From Natrarchaeobaculum sulfurireducens (GTDB lineage: Archaea > Halobacteriota > Halobacteria > Halobacteriales > Natrialbaceae): 64,000 bases of DNA. Below the pieces are notes generated by a model, which worked only from the letters and a program-made list of their open reading frames with translations, was not told the origin of the DNA and did not search any database. Shown here one piece after another: positions 54,804 through 64,000 of the stretch (the first letter of the stretch is position 1; each line of letters opens with the position of its first letter). The position numbers were made by a program, and so were the translations under genes. The stretch is taken from contig NZ_CP024047.1 in the NCBI RefSeq assembly GCF_003430825.1, forward strand, positions 1,240,001 to 1,304,000, written 5' to 3'.

Positions 54804-56267
54804 ATGGGATGGAAGGAAGCCGCCGAACCGGTCTTGACGCGGATGCCCGCAGTGCAGCGTCCACAGAAGCACGTGCCGTTCAAGCGCAAGCTCGCCTGGA
54901 CGGCTGGCATCCTCGTGTTGTACTTCTTCCTGACGAACATCGCGCTGCTCGGCTTGGAGTCCGGAGAAGCGACCGACCTCTTCGGTGAGTTCCGTGCCGT
55001 CCTTGCGGGCGAACACGGCTCGCTGATGCAGGTCGGCATCGGTCCGATCGTCACGGCGAGCATCGTCATGCAGTTGCTCGGCGGTGCGAACCTGCTCGGG
55101 CTCGATACGAACGATCCTCGAGATCAGGTTCTCTACCAGGGACTACAGAAGCTGCTCGTCATCGTGATGACGGCACTGACCGCACTGCCGATGGTGTTCG
55201 CTGGCGGCTTCCTGCCACCGGTGCCGTCGCTGACCCTCGGTGGGTTCACCTTCGATCAGACGCAGGTTCAGGTACTGATGTTCCTGCAGATCTTCCTCGG
55301 CGGCGTCCTCATCCTTTATATGGACGAGGTCGTCAGCAAGTGGGGGATCGGCAGCGGGATCGGCCTGTTCATCATCGCCGGTGTGAGCCAGCGATTGGTG
55401 ACCGGGTTCATCCAGCCTGCGACGGGCGGGGTGTTCTACGACTGGTATCTGATCATCACCCAGCAAGTCGAGATCGGCTCGCTCGTTGCCGGTGATGGCA
55501 TCTACACCCTGTTGCTCGAGGAGGGCCACATCATCGCCCTCATCACGACGGTGTTGATCTTCGCCATCGTTGTCTACGCGGAGTCCGTTCGCGTCGAGAT
55601 TCCGCTCAGCCACGCCCGCGTCAAGGGTGCCCGTGGACGCTTCCCCGTGAAGCTCATCTACGCGAGCGTCCTGCCGGTCATCCTTGTTCGGGCGCTGCAG
55701 GCGAACATCCAGTTCATCGGGCAAATTCTCCACAGTCAGTGGGCAGGGATGCCCGAGGTACTCGGCGTCTACGACGCCCAGGGCCAGCCCGTAAGCGGGT
55801 TCTTCTACTACACCGCACCGATCTACTCACCCGACGATTGGATGTGGTGGACTGGAGAGGTGACTCAGCAGGCCTGGATGGTGATGATCCGCGTCTCCGT
55901 CGACCTGACGTTCATGGTCATCGGTGGCGCTATCTTCGCGATCTTCTGGGTCGAGACGACGAACATGGGTCCCGATGCAACGGCCCGTCAGATCCAGAAC
56001 TCCGGGATGCAGATCCCCGGCTTCCGACAGAACGTCAGCGTCGTCGAGAAGGTCATGCAACGGTACATTCCGCAAGTGACCGTCATCGGTGGTGCGCTCG
56101 TCGGACTACTGGCCGTCTGGGCGAACATGCTCGGGACGGTCGGTGGCGTCGAGGGAACCGGCCTGCTGCTCGCTGTCTCCATCACGTACAAGCTGTACGA
56201 GGAGATCGCTGAGGAGCAGATGATGGAAATGCATCCGATGATGCGCCAGATGTTCGGCAAAGAGTAG
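54804..56267 (+). CDS. secY: Protein translocase subunit SecY
   Basis: The central pore of the Sec translocon, 487 residues with ten predicted membrane helices. Helix 2 carries the plug-related segment GLLIGPIVTASIVMQLLGGANLL near 72-92, and a conserved NPIQI-like region and the cytoplasmic loop VRVEIPLSHARVKGARGRFPVKLIYASVLPVILVRALQANIQ near 255-300 are clear. It ends the ribosomal operon, its usual place, linking ribosome supply with secretion. Confidence 0.96.
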   Translation: MGWKEAAEPVLTRMPAVQRPQKHVPFKRKLAWTAGILVLYFFLTNIALLGLESGEATDLFGEFRAVLAGEHGSLMQVGIGPIVTASIVMQLLGGANLLGLDTNDPRDQVLYQGLQKLLVIVMTALTALPMVFAGGFLPPVPSLTLGGFTFDQTQVQVLMFLQIFLGGVLILYMDEVVSKWGIGSGIGLFIIAGVSQRLVTGFIQPATGGVFYDWYLIITQQVEIGSLVAGDGIYTLLLEEGHIIALITTVLIFAIVVYAESVRVEIPLSHARVKGARGRFPVKLIYASVLPVILVRALQANIQFIGQILHSQWAGMPEVLGVYDAQGQPVSGFFYYTAPIYSPDDWMWWTGEVTQQAWMVMIRVSVDLTFMVIGGAIFAIFWVETTNMGPDATARQIQNSGMQIPGFRQNVSVVEKVMQRYIPQVTVIGGALVGLLAVWANMLGTVGGVEGTGLLLAVSITYKLYEEIAEEQMMEMHPMMRQMFGKE

Positions 56268-56971
56268 CCGACAGACGGCTCACATCGCTTCTCTCTTCGT
56301 TTTCGTTCGCTTCGAGTGGCATCTATGGGTTCCACCGGTCATGCTCGAGTGTGCCCCATCTCGGCTGTGTACGCATGATATTCGAGCCCCTGATCGACAG
56401 CAGTCGTCTCTCACACGTCGAGAGCCAGTCGAACCCGGTAGGTGACACAGAGGTGCTTCAATGGACGACGAGTGTCGTCGCTCGCCTACATCGGTCGCTG
56501 ATTCGTCGACACTGAGTGATTCGACGTCGGGAGCCAGTCGATCGCTCGAAACCACACTGTTTCGTGGGTTTCCTCTCGACGAGCAATCGAGACACGAAGC
56601 CCACCCCCTCTCAGGAGCCAGCATCTGCCCTGGCGGTTGGACGTTCGATCCGACAGTTGGCCGTCCTGCTCGAGCGATCACCGAGCTTTGACGGACGCTG
56701 GGACCTGGCAAGACGAGTGATCGCTGTGTCGCTTCGGTGGTTCGGTCGGTACGTGTCACCGAGCGCCGTATCGTCGGTCGGCCGTCTACATGACTGAGTG
56801 AGGAAAACCAGCCGACACCCGACGGTCGTCTGTGGAGGGTACGGGCGGGAAGCCGTCGATTGCCGCTTAGACGAGTGAATGCGCCATCGAAGCGTACGAT
56901 CGGAATCGGGGGCCGAACGAGCGAAGAGGAAACGAGAAGCCGACGAGAAGGAAATCCGGGAACGGGCCGAG
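56268..56971. other. 704-bp region downstream of secY without a supported gene
   Basis: Short open frames on both strands give basic, Ser/Arg-rich products without motifs or plausible start signals. I find no tRNA, rRNA or recognised small RNA. It marks the break between the ribosomal operon and the respiratory genes; adk, which often follows secY, is 7.5 kb further on. Confidence 0.5.
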
Positions 56972-57229
56972 TTACTGAATCGAGTAGCCTGCAGCGACAG
57001 TCAGCAACAAGACCATGAACACGGAGATAACCATCATGTAGGTGATCGAGCGTGGTTCTTCGATCAGGTGCTGGTAGTAACCGGCGATCAACAACGTCTT
57101 GGCGATCGCGAGTACGAACGTTGCCGCCAGGGCGATGTCGTACGGGGTAAATTCGAAGAACACGAACTTGCCCGTCCCCAGCACCAACAGTACGACGTAA
57201 ATGAGGGTGTAGGTTCGAACGTCAGCCAT
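56972..57229 (-). CDS. Cytochrome c oxidase subunit IV-type small membrane protein
   Basis: An 85-residue protein with three transmembrane helices (near 8-27, 33-50 and 63-83) separated by short loops (KFVFFEFTPYDIA; YYQHLIEEPRSITY). Size, topology and the YYQHL segment match the prokaryotic COX subunit IV family. It lies on the same strand as coxB and coxAC, but a protease gene on the opposite strand stands between them. Confidence 0.85.
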   Translation of the reverse strand: MADVRTYTLIYVVLLVLGTGKFVFFEFTPYDIALAATFVLAIAKTLLIAGYYQHLIEEPRSITYMMVISVFMVLLLTVAAGYSIQ

Positions 57230-57450
57230 TGCTACAACCTCTGTGTGACGGGCACTTATACCTTCCTCATACGATTGACTTCTTCCAGCCGGAGAGCCAC
57301 GATTCTGTTCATCACCTGCCTGTCCAGCTCGAGGACTGTCGTCGACCCCTGCCGTGACTGCTCAGTGGTGACGGGGACTTATTACAGTCAGACGGACTCG
57401 AGCAGTCCGACACCCAGAATAGCTTTATTCGATGACTGTCACCCAGAGGT

Positions 57451-59067
57451 ATGCGCGCTCGTGGCTCGACCGCCCGTCGGCTCTCCATCTTCGTCGTCTG
57501 CCTGTTGCTCGTCACCGCGTCTGCACCTGCAACAGTCACGGCGGGCGGCGACGATTACGCGGCCGAACAAGCTGCCTCAACGGTTCAGAACCTTCTCGAA
57601 CTCGACGGCTCGACCGCAGAGCTCGACTCGAGTGAGCTCGTCGTGCGACTCGAGGAAGCACCGCTCGAAGACGTGCGTGATACCGAACAGGCACTCGAGA
57701 GTCACGCCAAGCAGACGCAGGAGCCGGTGCTCGAATACGTCGAAAAAACCCCGGGCGTCGACGTCGCCGAAGAGTTCTGGGTGACCAACGCCATCGTTCT
57801 GGAACTCGAACCCGGTACTGTCGACGAGCAGCTACTCGTGACGCTCGAGCGGATCGACGAGGTCGAAGCCGTCCACGAGAACTTCGATCTCTCCATGCCG
57901 GATCCACCGGAGCCGAAGACACCGGTCGACCCATCTCCGGCTGCAGAGGACGATGAGCGGCCACAGACGACTGCAGCGATCGACTCCGTGAACGTCCCAA
58001 CGGTGTGGGAGGAGTACGATACACGCGGCGAGGGCGTCCGTGTCGCCGTCCTCGACACCGGCATCGACGCCAATCATCCCGACCTCGAGTTGTACACTGA
58101 AACGCCAGATGATCCGACGTATCCGGGTGGCTGGGCGGAGTTCGACGAAACCGGTGAGCGGGTCACCGGCTCGACACCCCACGATACGGGCCGTCACGGC
58201 ACCCACGTCAGTGGAACGGTCGCGGGCGGCGCCGCAAGCGGAACCGCAGTTGGCGTCGCGCCAGACGCCGAGTTACTCCACGGGCAGGTGTTAGACGACG
58301 ACGGCGGGACGTTCGCCCAGCTCGTCGCCGGCATCGAGTGGGCACTCGAGGCGAACGCTGACGTCATCAACCTCAGTCTCGGCTCCCCTGGAGTCTACGA
58401 CGAGTTGATCGAGCCAATCCAGCACGCGACCGAAAGCGATGTCGTGGTTGTCGCGGCGATCGGCAACCAGGGTCCGGAGACGACCAACGCTCCGGGCAAC
58501 GTTTTCGAGACAATTAGCGTTGGTGCCGTAACCAACGATGGGACGGTCGCAAGCTTCTCCGGCGGTGATCAGCTAAATCGATCTGACTGGGACTCCCCTC
58601 CCGACCACTGGCCGGAGACGTACACCGTTCCAACGGTCGTTGCACCCGGCGTCGAGATCACGAGCACTGTCCCTGGTGGCTACGCGGACAAACCGGGGAC
58701 CTCGATGGCCACTCCACACGTCACCGGCATCGTTGCACTGGTACTCTCAGCTCAACCCGACACGAGCCCGGAAGCTCTGTCGGCCGGACTGACGGATACG
58801 GCGTGGAAACCCGACGGTGAACCGCTCGAGCAAGACACCCGATACGGGCACGGCATCGTCAACGCGAGTGCCGTAGCCGACGACCTGGTAGACCGGGACG
58901 CCGAGGCGGCAACCGAGACGCCAGCCGTCGAAACCGAAGCGGACGGTGATGGAGAGACAACGGACGTCGCAAACGATTGGCTGATGGCGGTCGGTCTGAT
59001 CATCGTCTCCCTTGCTGTCGTCACCGTCCTCGTCACCATCGCCCGGTATCGCGTCGGCCGTCCGTAG
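57451..59067 (+). CDS. Membrane-anchored subtilisin-like serine protease
   Basis: A 538-residue S8 protease with a Sec-type signal (ARRLSIFVVCLLLVTASAPA), a propeptide-like part (about 60-150), a proline-rich linker, and a catalytic domain with Asp202 (LDTG), His249 (RHGTH), Asn339 (IGNQ) and Ser418 (GTSMATP). A C-terminal transmembrane helix (about 508-530) followed by RYRVGRP should anchor it outside the cell. It differs from the two secreted halolysins at 15-19.6 kb in signal type, VLDTG wording and anchor. Its position inside the oxidase cluster is odd. Confidence 0.92.
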   Translation: MRARGSTARRLSIFVVCLLLVTASAPATVTAGGDDYAAEQAASTVQNLLELDGSTAELDSSELVVRLEEAPLEDVRDTEQALESHAKQTQEPVLEYVEKTPGVDVAEEFWVTNAIVLELEPGTVDEQLLVTLERIDEVEAVHENFDLSMPDPPEPKTPVDPSPAAEDDERPQTTAAIDSVNVPTVWEEYDTRGEGVRVAVLDTGIDANHPDLELYTETPDDPTYPGGWAEFDETGERVTGSTPHDTGRHGTHVSGTVAGGAASGTAVGVAPDAELLHGQVLDDDGGTFAQLVAGIEWALEANADVINLSLGSPGVYDELIEPIQHATESDVVVVAAIGNQGPETTNAPGNVFETISVGAVTNDGTVASFSGGDQLNRSDWDSPPDHWPETYTVPTVVAPGVEITSTVPGGYADKPGTSMATPHVTGIVALVLSAQPDTSPEALSAGLTDTAWKPDGEPLEQDTRYGHGIVNASAVADDLVDRDAEAATETPAVETEADGDGETTDVANDWLMAVGLIIVSLAVVTVLVTIARYRVGRP

Positions 59068-59516
59068 GGTGTCTGAGCCGGCATCGCTTGGAACCCGCTC
59101 GCTGCTGCCGACCGTATCGTCGTATTCACGTCGCCACAGCGACCGCTCGAGCGCGGAGATAACCACTACTCGTTGGCTGGTGGTCCTCGAGTACGCCGGT
59201 TCTTCCTCGCTGTCACGTTTCACACTACAGCCACGATGGCAGCGCCCGCTGTCAGCATCGGGTGCCTGGTGGGTATCGAGCCGTTTCGGGAACTCGCGCC
59301 GAAACCTGCGGTCGAACGGCCGACACACTGACGGACACAGTGTGAAGGGACGAGCGACTTGGCAGAATTAGTCCGAGGAAGCCGAGACTGGTGGCTGGCT
59401 ACTCTCCTTACTTGCAAGACAGTGGTGATCTCTTCACCGGCGAACCGGCCGTCGTACCGAGGGCATCTGGAGACAGGTTGCAAAAACCGAACTCGAAACG
59501 AGGGAGCGCCGAGGCG
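59068..59516. other. 449-bp intergenic region without a supported gene
   Basis: Lies between the convergent anchored protease and coxAC. Frames are short and without motifs; a minus-strand piece with MLTAGAAIVAVV is too short to call. No RNA gene or repeat noticed. Confidence 0.5.
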
Positions 59517-61979
59517 CTACATCAGGTAGAACAGCGGGAAGAGGAACACCCAGACGATGTCGACGAAGTGCCAGTAGAGGCCGAAGAACTCCACTGGACG
59601 GTGGTCTTCCATGTAGGCGTCGATGCTCACGATCCGGTAGATCATGAACAGGGCGATCAGCACGCCGATGATGACGTGCAGCGCGTGGAGTCCAGTCGTC
59701 ACGAAGTAGATGGAGTGTTCGACGCTAGTCCACCAGTACTCGCCGATCTGGAACTTGTAGTTGTACTCGTAGGCTTTAACGCCCATGAACGTGAGCGCAA
59801 GCAGGAGTGTCGCACCCATCGCACCGAGCAGTCCCTTCTTGTTCTGGCGTTCGGCGAACACCAGTGCCAGGATGACCGTGAAGCTCGAGGTCAACAGCAC
59901 GTAGGTGTTCAGCAGGCCGGGCCAAGAGGCAAAGGGCACAGTGGTCCACTCGCCCCAGCCGTGGTGCAAACGCATGAAGATGTACGCGCCGATGATCGCC
60001 CCGAAGACGATCACGTCAGAGGCGAGGAACACCCAGACACCCAGCTTCGTGTTGCCGACACCCTCGAACGGCCAGCGCTCGGCGATGGCCATCTCGGGGG
60101 CGTTGAACTCCTCGACACCGAACTTGAACAGCGTGACCCCGAGCAAGACGAGGCCGAGTGCCGTCAGCGCCAGATACATGACGTTCGGGTCGGGTGCGCC
60201 GACGACGGCGTGGTCACGTGCATCAGCGAACTCGACGAGGTACGACGTGATCCCCGATAGGCCGAGGAAGAAGACGAACGTCGCGACGCCGATCCCGAAC
60301 GGCCAGATGCTCGCGTGGTCGGCGTGTTCTTCCTCGTGACCGATGGCGTCGGCTTCCGCACTGTGTGCGACGCCGCCGTCGGTTGCCGCTTTCGTCTCGT
60401 CGACGAACTCGAGTCGACCGGTCGCGTAGCTCGGACGACCACCCCAGTTCTCGAGCGGAGGCGGCGAGGGAACGGCCCACTCGGCAGTGCGGGAGTACTC
60501 CCACGGATTGTCGGGTGCGTCAGGGCCGTACTTCAGGCTGTGTAGCAGGGTCCCGATCAGGATGAGGAACGAGGCACCGAAGACGAACGCCCCGACCGTC
60601 GAGATCTGGTGATAAATCTGCATTCCCTCGGCGAAGTGAAAGACACGCCGGGGCGTCTCCCAGGCGAGGAACTGCGGGAAGTACAGGAGGTTGAAGCCGA
60701 TGAAGTAGACGGCGAAGTTGAGCTTCCCGAGCGCCTCAGAGTACATCTTTCCGGTGATCTTCGGCCACCAGTAGTAGAGGCCGCCGATCAACGCCGTTGC
60801 ACCCGAGACCATCACGTAGTGGAAGTGGGCGACGACCCAGTAGGTGCCACGGAACTCGTAGTCGAGTACGACGGCACCAAGGAAGACCCCGGTGATGCCT
60901 CCGAGGATGAACAACACGAGTGCGCCAAGGGTAAACAGGAACGGCGTCGTAAACCGAACCCGGCCTTTGACCATCGTGTAGATGAGCGCGAAGACCATCA
61001 GGTCGAACGGTAACGAAATCCCGATGGTCGTCGCCATCATCAGCGTCTTGATCTCGAGGTTGATCGTCGTCAGGAACATGTGGTGCATCCAGACGAGGAA
61101 CGACTGGACGGCCACGAGGACCATCGAGATGATGACCCACTTCCGGCCGACGAGCCGTCGTCCTGTAAACGTCTGGAACGTCTCGAACATGATCCCGAGC
61201 GCGGGGAAGAAGACGATATACACCTCCGGGTGACCGAAGAACCAGAACAGATGCGCCCACAACAGGCCGGAGCCCTGCTCAGCGGCGAAGTACTGGGTCA
61301 GGAACAGCCGGTCGGACAGCTGCAACAACAACGCCGCGAGCAGCGCAGCGAACGCGAACAACATCATCCAGACCGTCAGCAGCCACGACCAGGTGAAAAG
61401 GGGCATATTCCAGAGACCCAGCCCCTCAGCACGCGAACGGTGGATCGTGACCATGAAGTTCACGGTACCGATCGTGATCGAAATAGTAAATAGCGTCAGA
61501 CCAAGGATGGTCGCGTTCCCGCCGGTCGTCGCCTGCATCGCAGGGGTATAGGTTGGAACGTTAAGCGGTGCGTACATCGTCCAGCCACCGGCGAACGTTC
61601 CACCCTGGAAGAACGAGATACCCACTAACAGCCCCGAGAACAGGTAGAACCAGTACGTCAGGGCGTTCAGGCGTGGGAACGCGAGGTCGTCAGCTCCGAT
61701 CTGGAGTGGGACGAAGTAGTTCGCAAACCCTGCCGCGAACGGCGAGAGGAACAGGAACACCATCGCGAACCCGTGGGCCGTAACGGCCTGATTGAACTGA
61801 TCGCCGTCAAGCAGCCCGACACCACCCGCTTCCCAGAGGTGTGCTCGGAAGAGTAAGGCGAGAACACCACCGAACAGGAGGAAGAACAGCGCGGTGATCA
61901 GGTAGAGGATTCCGACGTCTTTGTGGTTCGTCGTAACGAGCCACCGCTTGACCGAGGTCATCGGCGGGAGGTCACTCAT
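59517..61979 (-). CDS. coxAC: Heme-copper oxidase, fused subunit I and III
   Basis: An 820-residue fusion of the catalytic and third subunits of a type A terminal oxidase. Subunit I: low-spin heme ligand His69 (AHGFAMVF), CuB site His250 with Glu252 and cross-linked Tyr254 (GHPEVY), His299/His300 (MHHMF), and heme ligands His385/His387 (HFHYVM). A charged, soluble linker runs about 505-580. Subunit III (about 580-820) has seven helices and Glu-rich GVEEFNAPEMAIAERWPFEG. Fusion of I and III is also known in bacterial caa3-type enzymes. ATG overlaps the coxB stop by ATGA. Confidence 0.96.
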   Translation of the reverse strand: MSDLPPMTSVKRWLVTTNHKDVGILYLITALFFLLFGGVLALLFRAHLWEAGGVGLLDGDQFNQAVTAHGFAMVFLFLSPFAAGFANYFVPLQIGADDLAFPRLNALTYWFYLFSGLLVGISFFQGGTFAGGWTMYAPLNVPTYTPAMQATTGGNATILGLTLFTISITIGTVNFMVTIHRSRAEGLGLWNMPLFTWSWLLTVWMMLFAFAALLAALLLQLSDRLFLTQYFAAEQGSGLLWAHLFWFFGHPEVYIVFFPALGIMFETFQTFTGRRLVGRKWVIISMVLVAVQSFLVWMHHMFLTTINLEIKTLMMATTIGISLPFDLMVFALIYTMVKGRVRFTTPFLFTLGALVLFILGGITGVFLGAVVLDYEFRGTYWVVAHFHYVMVSGATALIGGLYYWWPKITGKMYSEALGKLNFAVYFIGFNLLYFPQFLAWETPRRVFHFAEGMQIYHQISTVGAFVFGASFLILIGTLLHSLKYGPDAPDNPWEYSRTAEWAVPSPPPLENWGGRPSYATGRLEFVDETKAATDGGVAHSAEADAIGHEEEHADHASIWPFGIGVATFVFFLGLSGITSYLVEFADARDHAVVGAPDPNVMYLALTALGLVLLGVTLFKFGVEEFNAPEMAIAERWPFEGVGNTKLGVWVFLASDVIVFGAIIGAYIFMRLHHGWGEWTTVPFASWPGLLNTYVLLTSSFTVILALVFAERQNKKGLLGAMGATLLLALTFMGVKAYEYNYKFQIGEYWWTSVEHSIYFVTTGLHALHVIIGVLIALFMIYRIVSIDAYMEDHRPVEFFGLYWHFVDIVWVFLFPLFYLM

Positions 61980-63049
61980 TCGTCGTCACCTCCATCGTCG
62001 CTCTGTTCCTCGTCGTCAGCCGATTCGTCGTCGGTGTCTTCATCGTCGGTATCGTCGTCCGTTTCGTTTTCTTCGTCATCGTCGGCTTCACCGTCCGAAA
62101 GCTCGAGCGTGAAGGTCTCGTCGGTCGGACCGGTGAAGTCGATAGAGTCTTCGACGTCTTCGAACTCGTCGTCGATCGACGAAACCGTCACGTCGTACGG
62201 TCCACCCTGCTCGATTTCGTCGATCGTGATCGAGCCGTTTTCGAACTCGTCGTCGCTGTACGTGAAGCTGAGGTCCTCATCGAACTCCTCGTTCTCTTCG
62301 TGTTCGAGGGCGAGTTCGAAGCCGTCAGTAACTCGTTGTTCGTTCTCGTCCTCGAGGGTGATCGTCAGGGTCAGCTGGTCGTCAACCCATTGTTCGTACT
62401 CTTCTGGCGGGAGAACCGTCACGTCAGCGACCATGCCGGAGTGTCCGGTACCACACAGCTCGAAACACTCAGCGACGTGCTCGCCGGGTTCTTCGGCAAT
62501 GAACCAGGTGTCGTCGTACTCACCGGGGATCGAGTCGGCTTTCACCCGTAGGTCCGAGATGCCGAACGAGTGCCAGACGTCAGTCGAGGTCACTTCGATC
62601 CAGATCGGCTCATCAGCAGGGATGACCATATCGTTGGTCGTCTCGATACCGTTGTCGTAGTAGAAGTCCCAACCGAACGCCCAGCCTTCGATATCCATCT
62701 CGATCGCATCTTCAGGATTGTTGTCCGGGCCATCCTCGACGTAGAGCAGCATGCCGTACGTCCAGACGACCAGCGAGATGACGATGATGGCACTCAAGCC
62801 AAACGATAGGAACAGTTTTTTTCCGCCTTTACCACCTGTCGGTAATTCCCCAAGGGTTGGCAGATCGTCGTCGTCGTCGTCGACCTCGCCAGTATCACGA
62901 TACTTGTACGCGTTGTACAGTGTATACGCGATCACGACGACGCCGACGAGCGTCCCGAGTCCGAGGAAAACAAGGAAGATATCCTCGAACACGTCAACGC
63001 GCGTCTGCACCTCCATCGGGGTTGCTATTGCGCTGTAGATTGTATTCAC
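61976..63049 (-). CDS. coxB: Heme-copper oxidase subunit II (CuA)
   Basis: A 357-residue subunit II with two N-terminal membrane helices (about 22-45 and 80-103) and a cupredoxin domain with the CuA ligands His160, Cys195, Glu197, Cys199, His203 and Met206 (AECFELCGTGHSGM). Beyond ~220 a beta-rich domain and a 40-residue D/E tail follow, making it longer than usual. The frame starts at GTG 63049; ATG 63016 is an alternative that lies better with a minus-strand CATATA element at 63068-63073. Co-transcribed with coxAC. Confidence 0.95.
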   Translation of the reverse strand: MNTIYSAIATPMEVQTRVDVFEDIFLVFLGLGTLVGVVVIAYTLYNAYKYRDTGEVDDDDDDLPTLGELPTGGKGGKKLFLSFGLSAIIVISLVVWTYGMLLYVEDGPDNNPEDAIEMDIEGWAFGWDFYYDNGIETTNDMVIPADEPIWIEVTSTDVWHSFGISDLRVKADSIPGEYDDTWFIAEEPGEHVAECFELCGTGHSGMVADVTVLPPEEYEQWVDDQLTLTITLEDENEQRVTDGFELALEHEENEEFDEDLSFTYSDDEFENGSITIDEIEQGGPYDVTVSSIDDEFEDVEDSIDFTGPTDETFTLELSDGEADDDEENETDDDTDDEDTDDESADDEEQSDDGGDDE

Positions 63050-63397
63050 CTCTATTGAAGTCCGTCTATATGTCGGTCGATGGTTGCCGGGACCACTTAT
63101 CTATTTGGAATCCAGCCAACGGCAGTCGACGGACCAGGTGACTGCCGGGCGGTTCGGCGACGCGGCGTCGACGCCCCCATTTTACGGCCCGCTATACGAC
63201 CCGTAGGGTTGCTCCCTCTTTTCTTTATCGTTATTTCACGATCTTATTGTCAGGTATAAACGCCGAAAGACTCCCTTAGGAGCCATTTCCCGAACTCGTT
63301 CGGCTCGATCAACCTCGAGTTCAACGGGTAAAACTGGACTCTGCATTTCGCGCGCGCTTGCAAAAGAGTCTATATCACCCATCGCGAAAATACGCGT
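63050..63397. other. Divergent promoter region between coxB and the amphi-Trp gene
   Basis: 348 bp without a gene. It holds a minus-strand TATA-like element (63068-63073) for coxB and a plus-strand TCTATATCA at 63370-63378, about 24 nt before the ATG at 63398. AT-rich patches occur near 63215-63260. Confidence 0.5.
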
Positions 63398-63682
63398 ATG
63401 CCAGAAGAGGTTCTATTCAAGTTCGAGCGCCGAATGTCGACCGACGACATCGCGGCGTACCTTCGCACCGTCGCAGACAACCTCGAGAGCGGCGAGTCGA
63501 TCTCGCTCGAGGCCGGGGGCGAATCCGTGACGATGGACCCCCCCGCCCGTCCAACCTTCGAGATCAAAGCCGAGCGCGAAACCTCGAGCTCCAGCGGCCC
63601 CGCCGAACTCAGCATCGAGTTCGAACTCGAGTGGGACGAGGGCGAGGAAAACGGTGAGGGCGGCGACCTACGAATCGACTGA
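63398..63682 (+). CDS. Amphi-Trp domain-containing protein
   Basis: A 94-residue protein with one amphi-Trp-type domain ([45 protein letters not shown]), ending in an acidic tail. The family is widespread in archaea and named after a conserved amphipathic/tryptophan pattern; its function is not established. A TATA box is directly upstream, so a leaderless single-gene transcript is likely. Confidence 0.8.
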   Translation: MPEEVLFKFERRMSTDDIAAYLRTVADNLESGESISLEAGGESVTMDPPARPTFEIKAERETSSSSGPAELSIEFELEWDEGEENGEGGDLRID

Positions 63683-63705
63683 CTGATCTCCAGCCGTATT
63701 TCTTT

Positions 63706-63717
63706 AAGCCTTTATGC
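63706..63717 (+). promoter_or_regulatory. Probable TATA box of adk
   Basis: CTTTAAGCCTTTATG-like AT-rich sequence with TTTAAG near 63706-63712 lies about 27-33 nt before the adk ATG at 63739, so adk has its own promoter here although it is often co-transcribed with secY in archaea. Confidence 0.5.
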
Positions 63718-63738
63718 AGTGGTGGAGAACGACACCGT

Positions 63739-64000
63739 ATGGCACAGCCACGAATCCTGATCCTGGGTGCCCCAGGTGCAGGCAAAGGGACCCAGAGCGC
63801 AAAGATCACCGAGGAGTTCAACGTCGAGCACGTCACGACTGGCGACGCTCTCCGGTCGAACAAGGAGATGGACATCTCCGAGATGGACACCGAGTATGAC
63901 ACTCCTGGCGAGTACATGGACCAAGGAGAACTCGTCCCCGACGAGGTCGTCAACGCCATCGTCGACGAGGCGCTCTCGCAAGCGGGCGGCTTCGTCCTCG
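63739..64000 (+). CDS. adk: Adenylate kinase, 5' part only
   Basis: The first 87 codons are in the window. The P-loop [10 protein letters not shown] at 10-19 and the [10 protein letters not shown] segment near 32-41 identify a bacterial-type adenylate kinase (ATP + AMP = 2 ADP), and [14 protein letters not shown] near 63-75 is the conserved AMP-binding side. The gene continues past the window end; no defect is visible in this part. Confidence 0.95.
   Translation, partial: MAQPRILILGAPGAGKGTQSAKITEEFNVEHVTTGDALRSNKEMDISEMDTEYDTPGEYMDQGELVPDEVVNAIVDEALSQAGGFVL

Noticed and set aside
56461-56691. A 76-codon frame downstream of secY as a small protein gene
   Set aside because: Ser/Arg-rich composition with no motif, no TATA box at a fitting distance and no Shine-Dalgarno sequence; overlapping minus-strand frames are just as long.
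1-64000. A complete mobile element (transposase or integrase) in the window
   Set aside because: No transposase, integrase or terminal inverted repeats of an insertion sequence were recognised; only scars (tRNA-end copies, rfcL/vapC relics) are visible.

Overview
This is a stretch of haloarchaeal chromosome, most likely from the Natrialbaceae (Natrinema/Haloterrigena/Natronorubrum-like). The reasons are high G+C, strongly acidic predicted proteins, Tat-dependent halolysins and lipoproteins, families typical of haloarchaea (HalOD1, amphi-Trp, DUF2150, rbcL type III, split gcvP), archaeal ribosomal gene order, and TATA boxes about 27 nt upstream of several start codons, as expected for leaderless transcripts. 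The genus is an inference; no database search was run.

Layout. 0-15 kb: end of sucC, sucD, a universal stress protein, an unrecognised acidic protein, type III RuBisCO, a Tat lipoprotein, bioB-bioF followed by a bioD cut off after 24 codons, rfcL, a vapBC-type toxin-antitoxin pair bordered by decayed duplicate fragments, several small membrane, DNA-binding and zinc-ribbon genes, and gcvH/gcvT. 15-25 kb: two paralogous secreted subtilases with a NYN-domain gene between them, a TatD-like hydrolase, a DUF2150 protein, a pilin-like surface protein with an AT-rich repeat tail, and HMG-CoA synthase. 25-34 kb: a SafE-like membrane protein with a copper-type P-ATPase, an AI-2E-family permease, gcvPA/gcvPB, a small zinc ribbon and a membrane-anchored HNH protein.

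34-41.7 kb: the pstSCAB phosphate transporter (minus strand) facing a PhoU-family gene across a shared promoter region, then rps8e, a thiamine-binding-type protein, a HalOD1 protein, and a tRNA-Gly(GCC) followed by duplicated 3'-end fragments. 41.7-56.3 kb: a dense plus-strand ribosomal operon (SPOUT methylase, L3, L4, L23, L2, S19, L22, S3, L29, Rnp1, S17, L14, L24, S4e, L5, S14, S8, L6, L32e, L19e, L18, S5, L30, L15, SecY). 56.3-64 kb: a fused CoxA-CoxC oxidase with CoxB and an orphan subunit IV, a membrane-anchored subtilase in the middle of that cluster, an amphi-Trp protein, and the start of adk.

Functional links: sucCD (TCA cycle); gcvT/H and gcvPA/PB (all four glycine-cleavage components except the lipoamide dehydrogenase, in two loci 15 kb apart); pst plus PhoU (phosphate uptake and control); ribosome, SecY and RNase P (translation and secretion); Cox plus the copper ATPase (respiration and copper supply). 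Most of the window is ordinary core chromosome. The unusual material is in scars and repeats: the truncated bioD, the rfcL/vapC duplication relics, the tRNA-Gly 3' duplications, the repeat-tailed pilin-like protein, and several dyad or tandem motifs in promoter or convergent intergenic DNA. I did not find a clear multi-gene system of unknown type.
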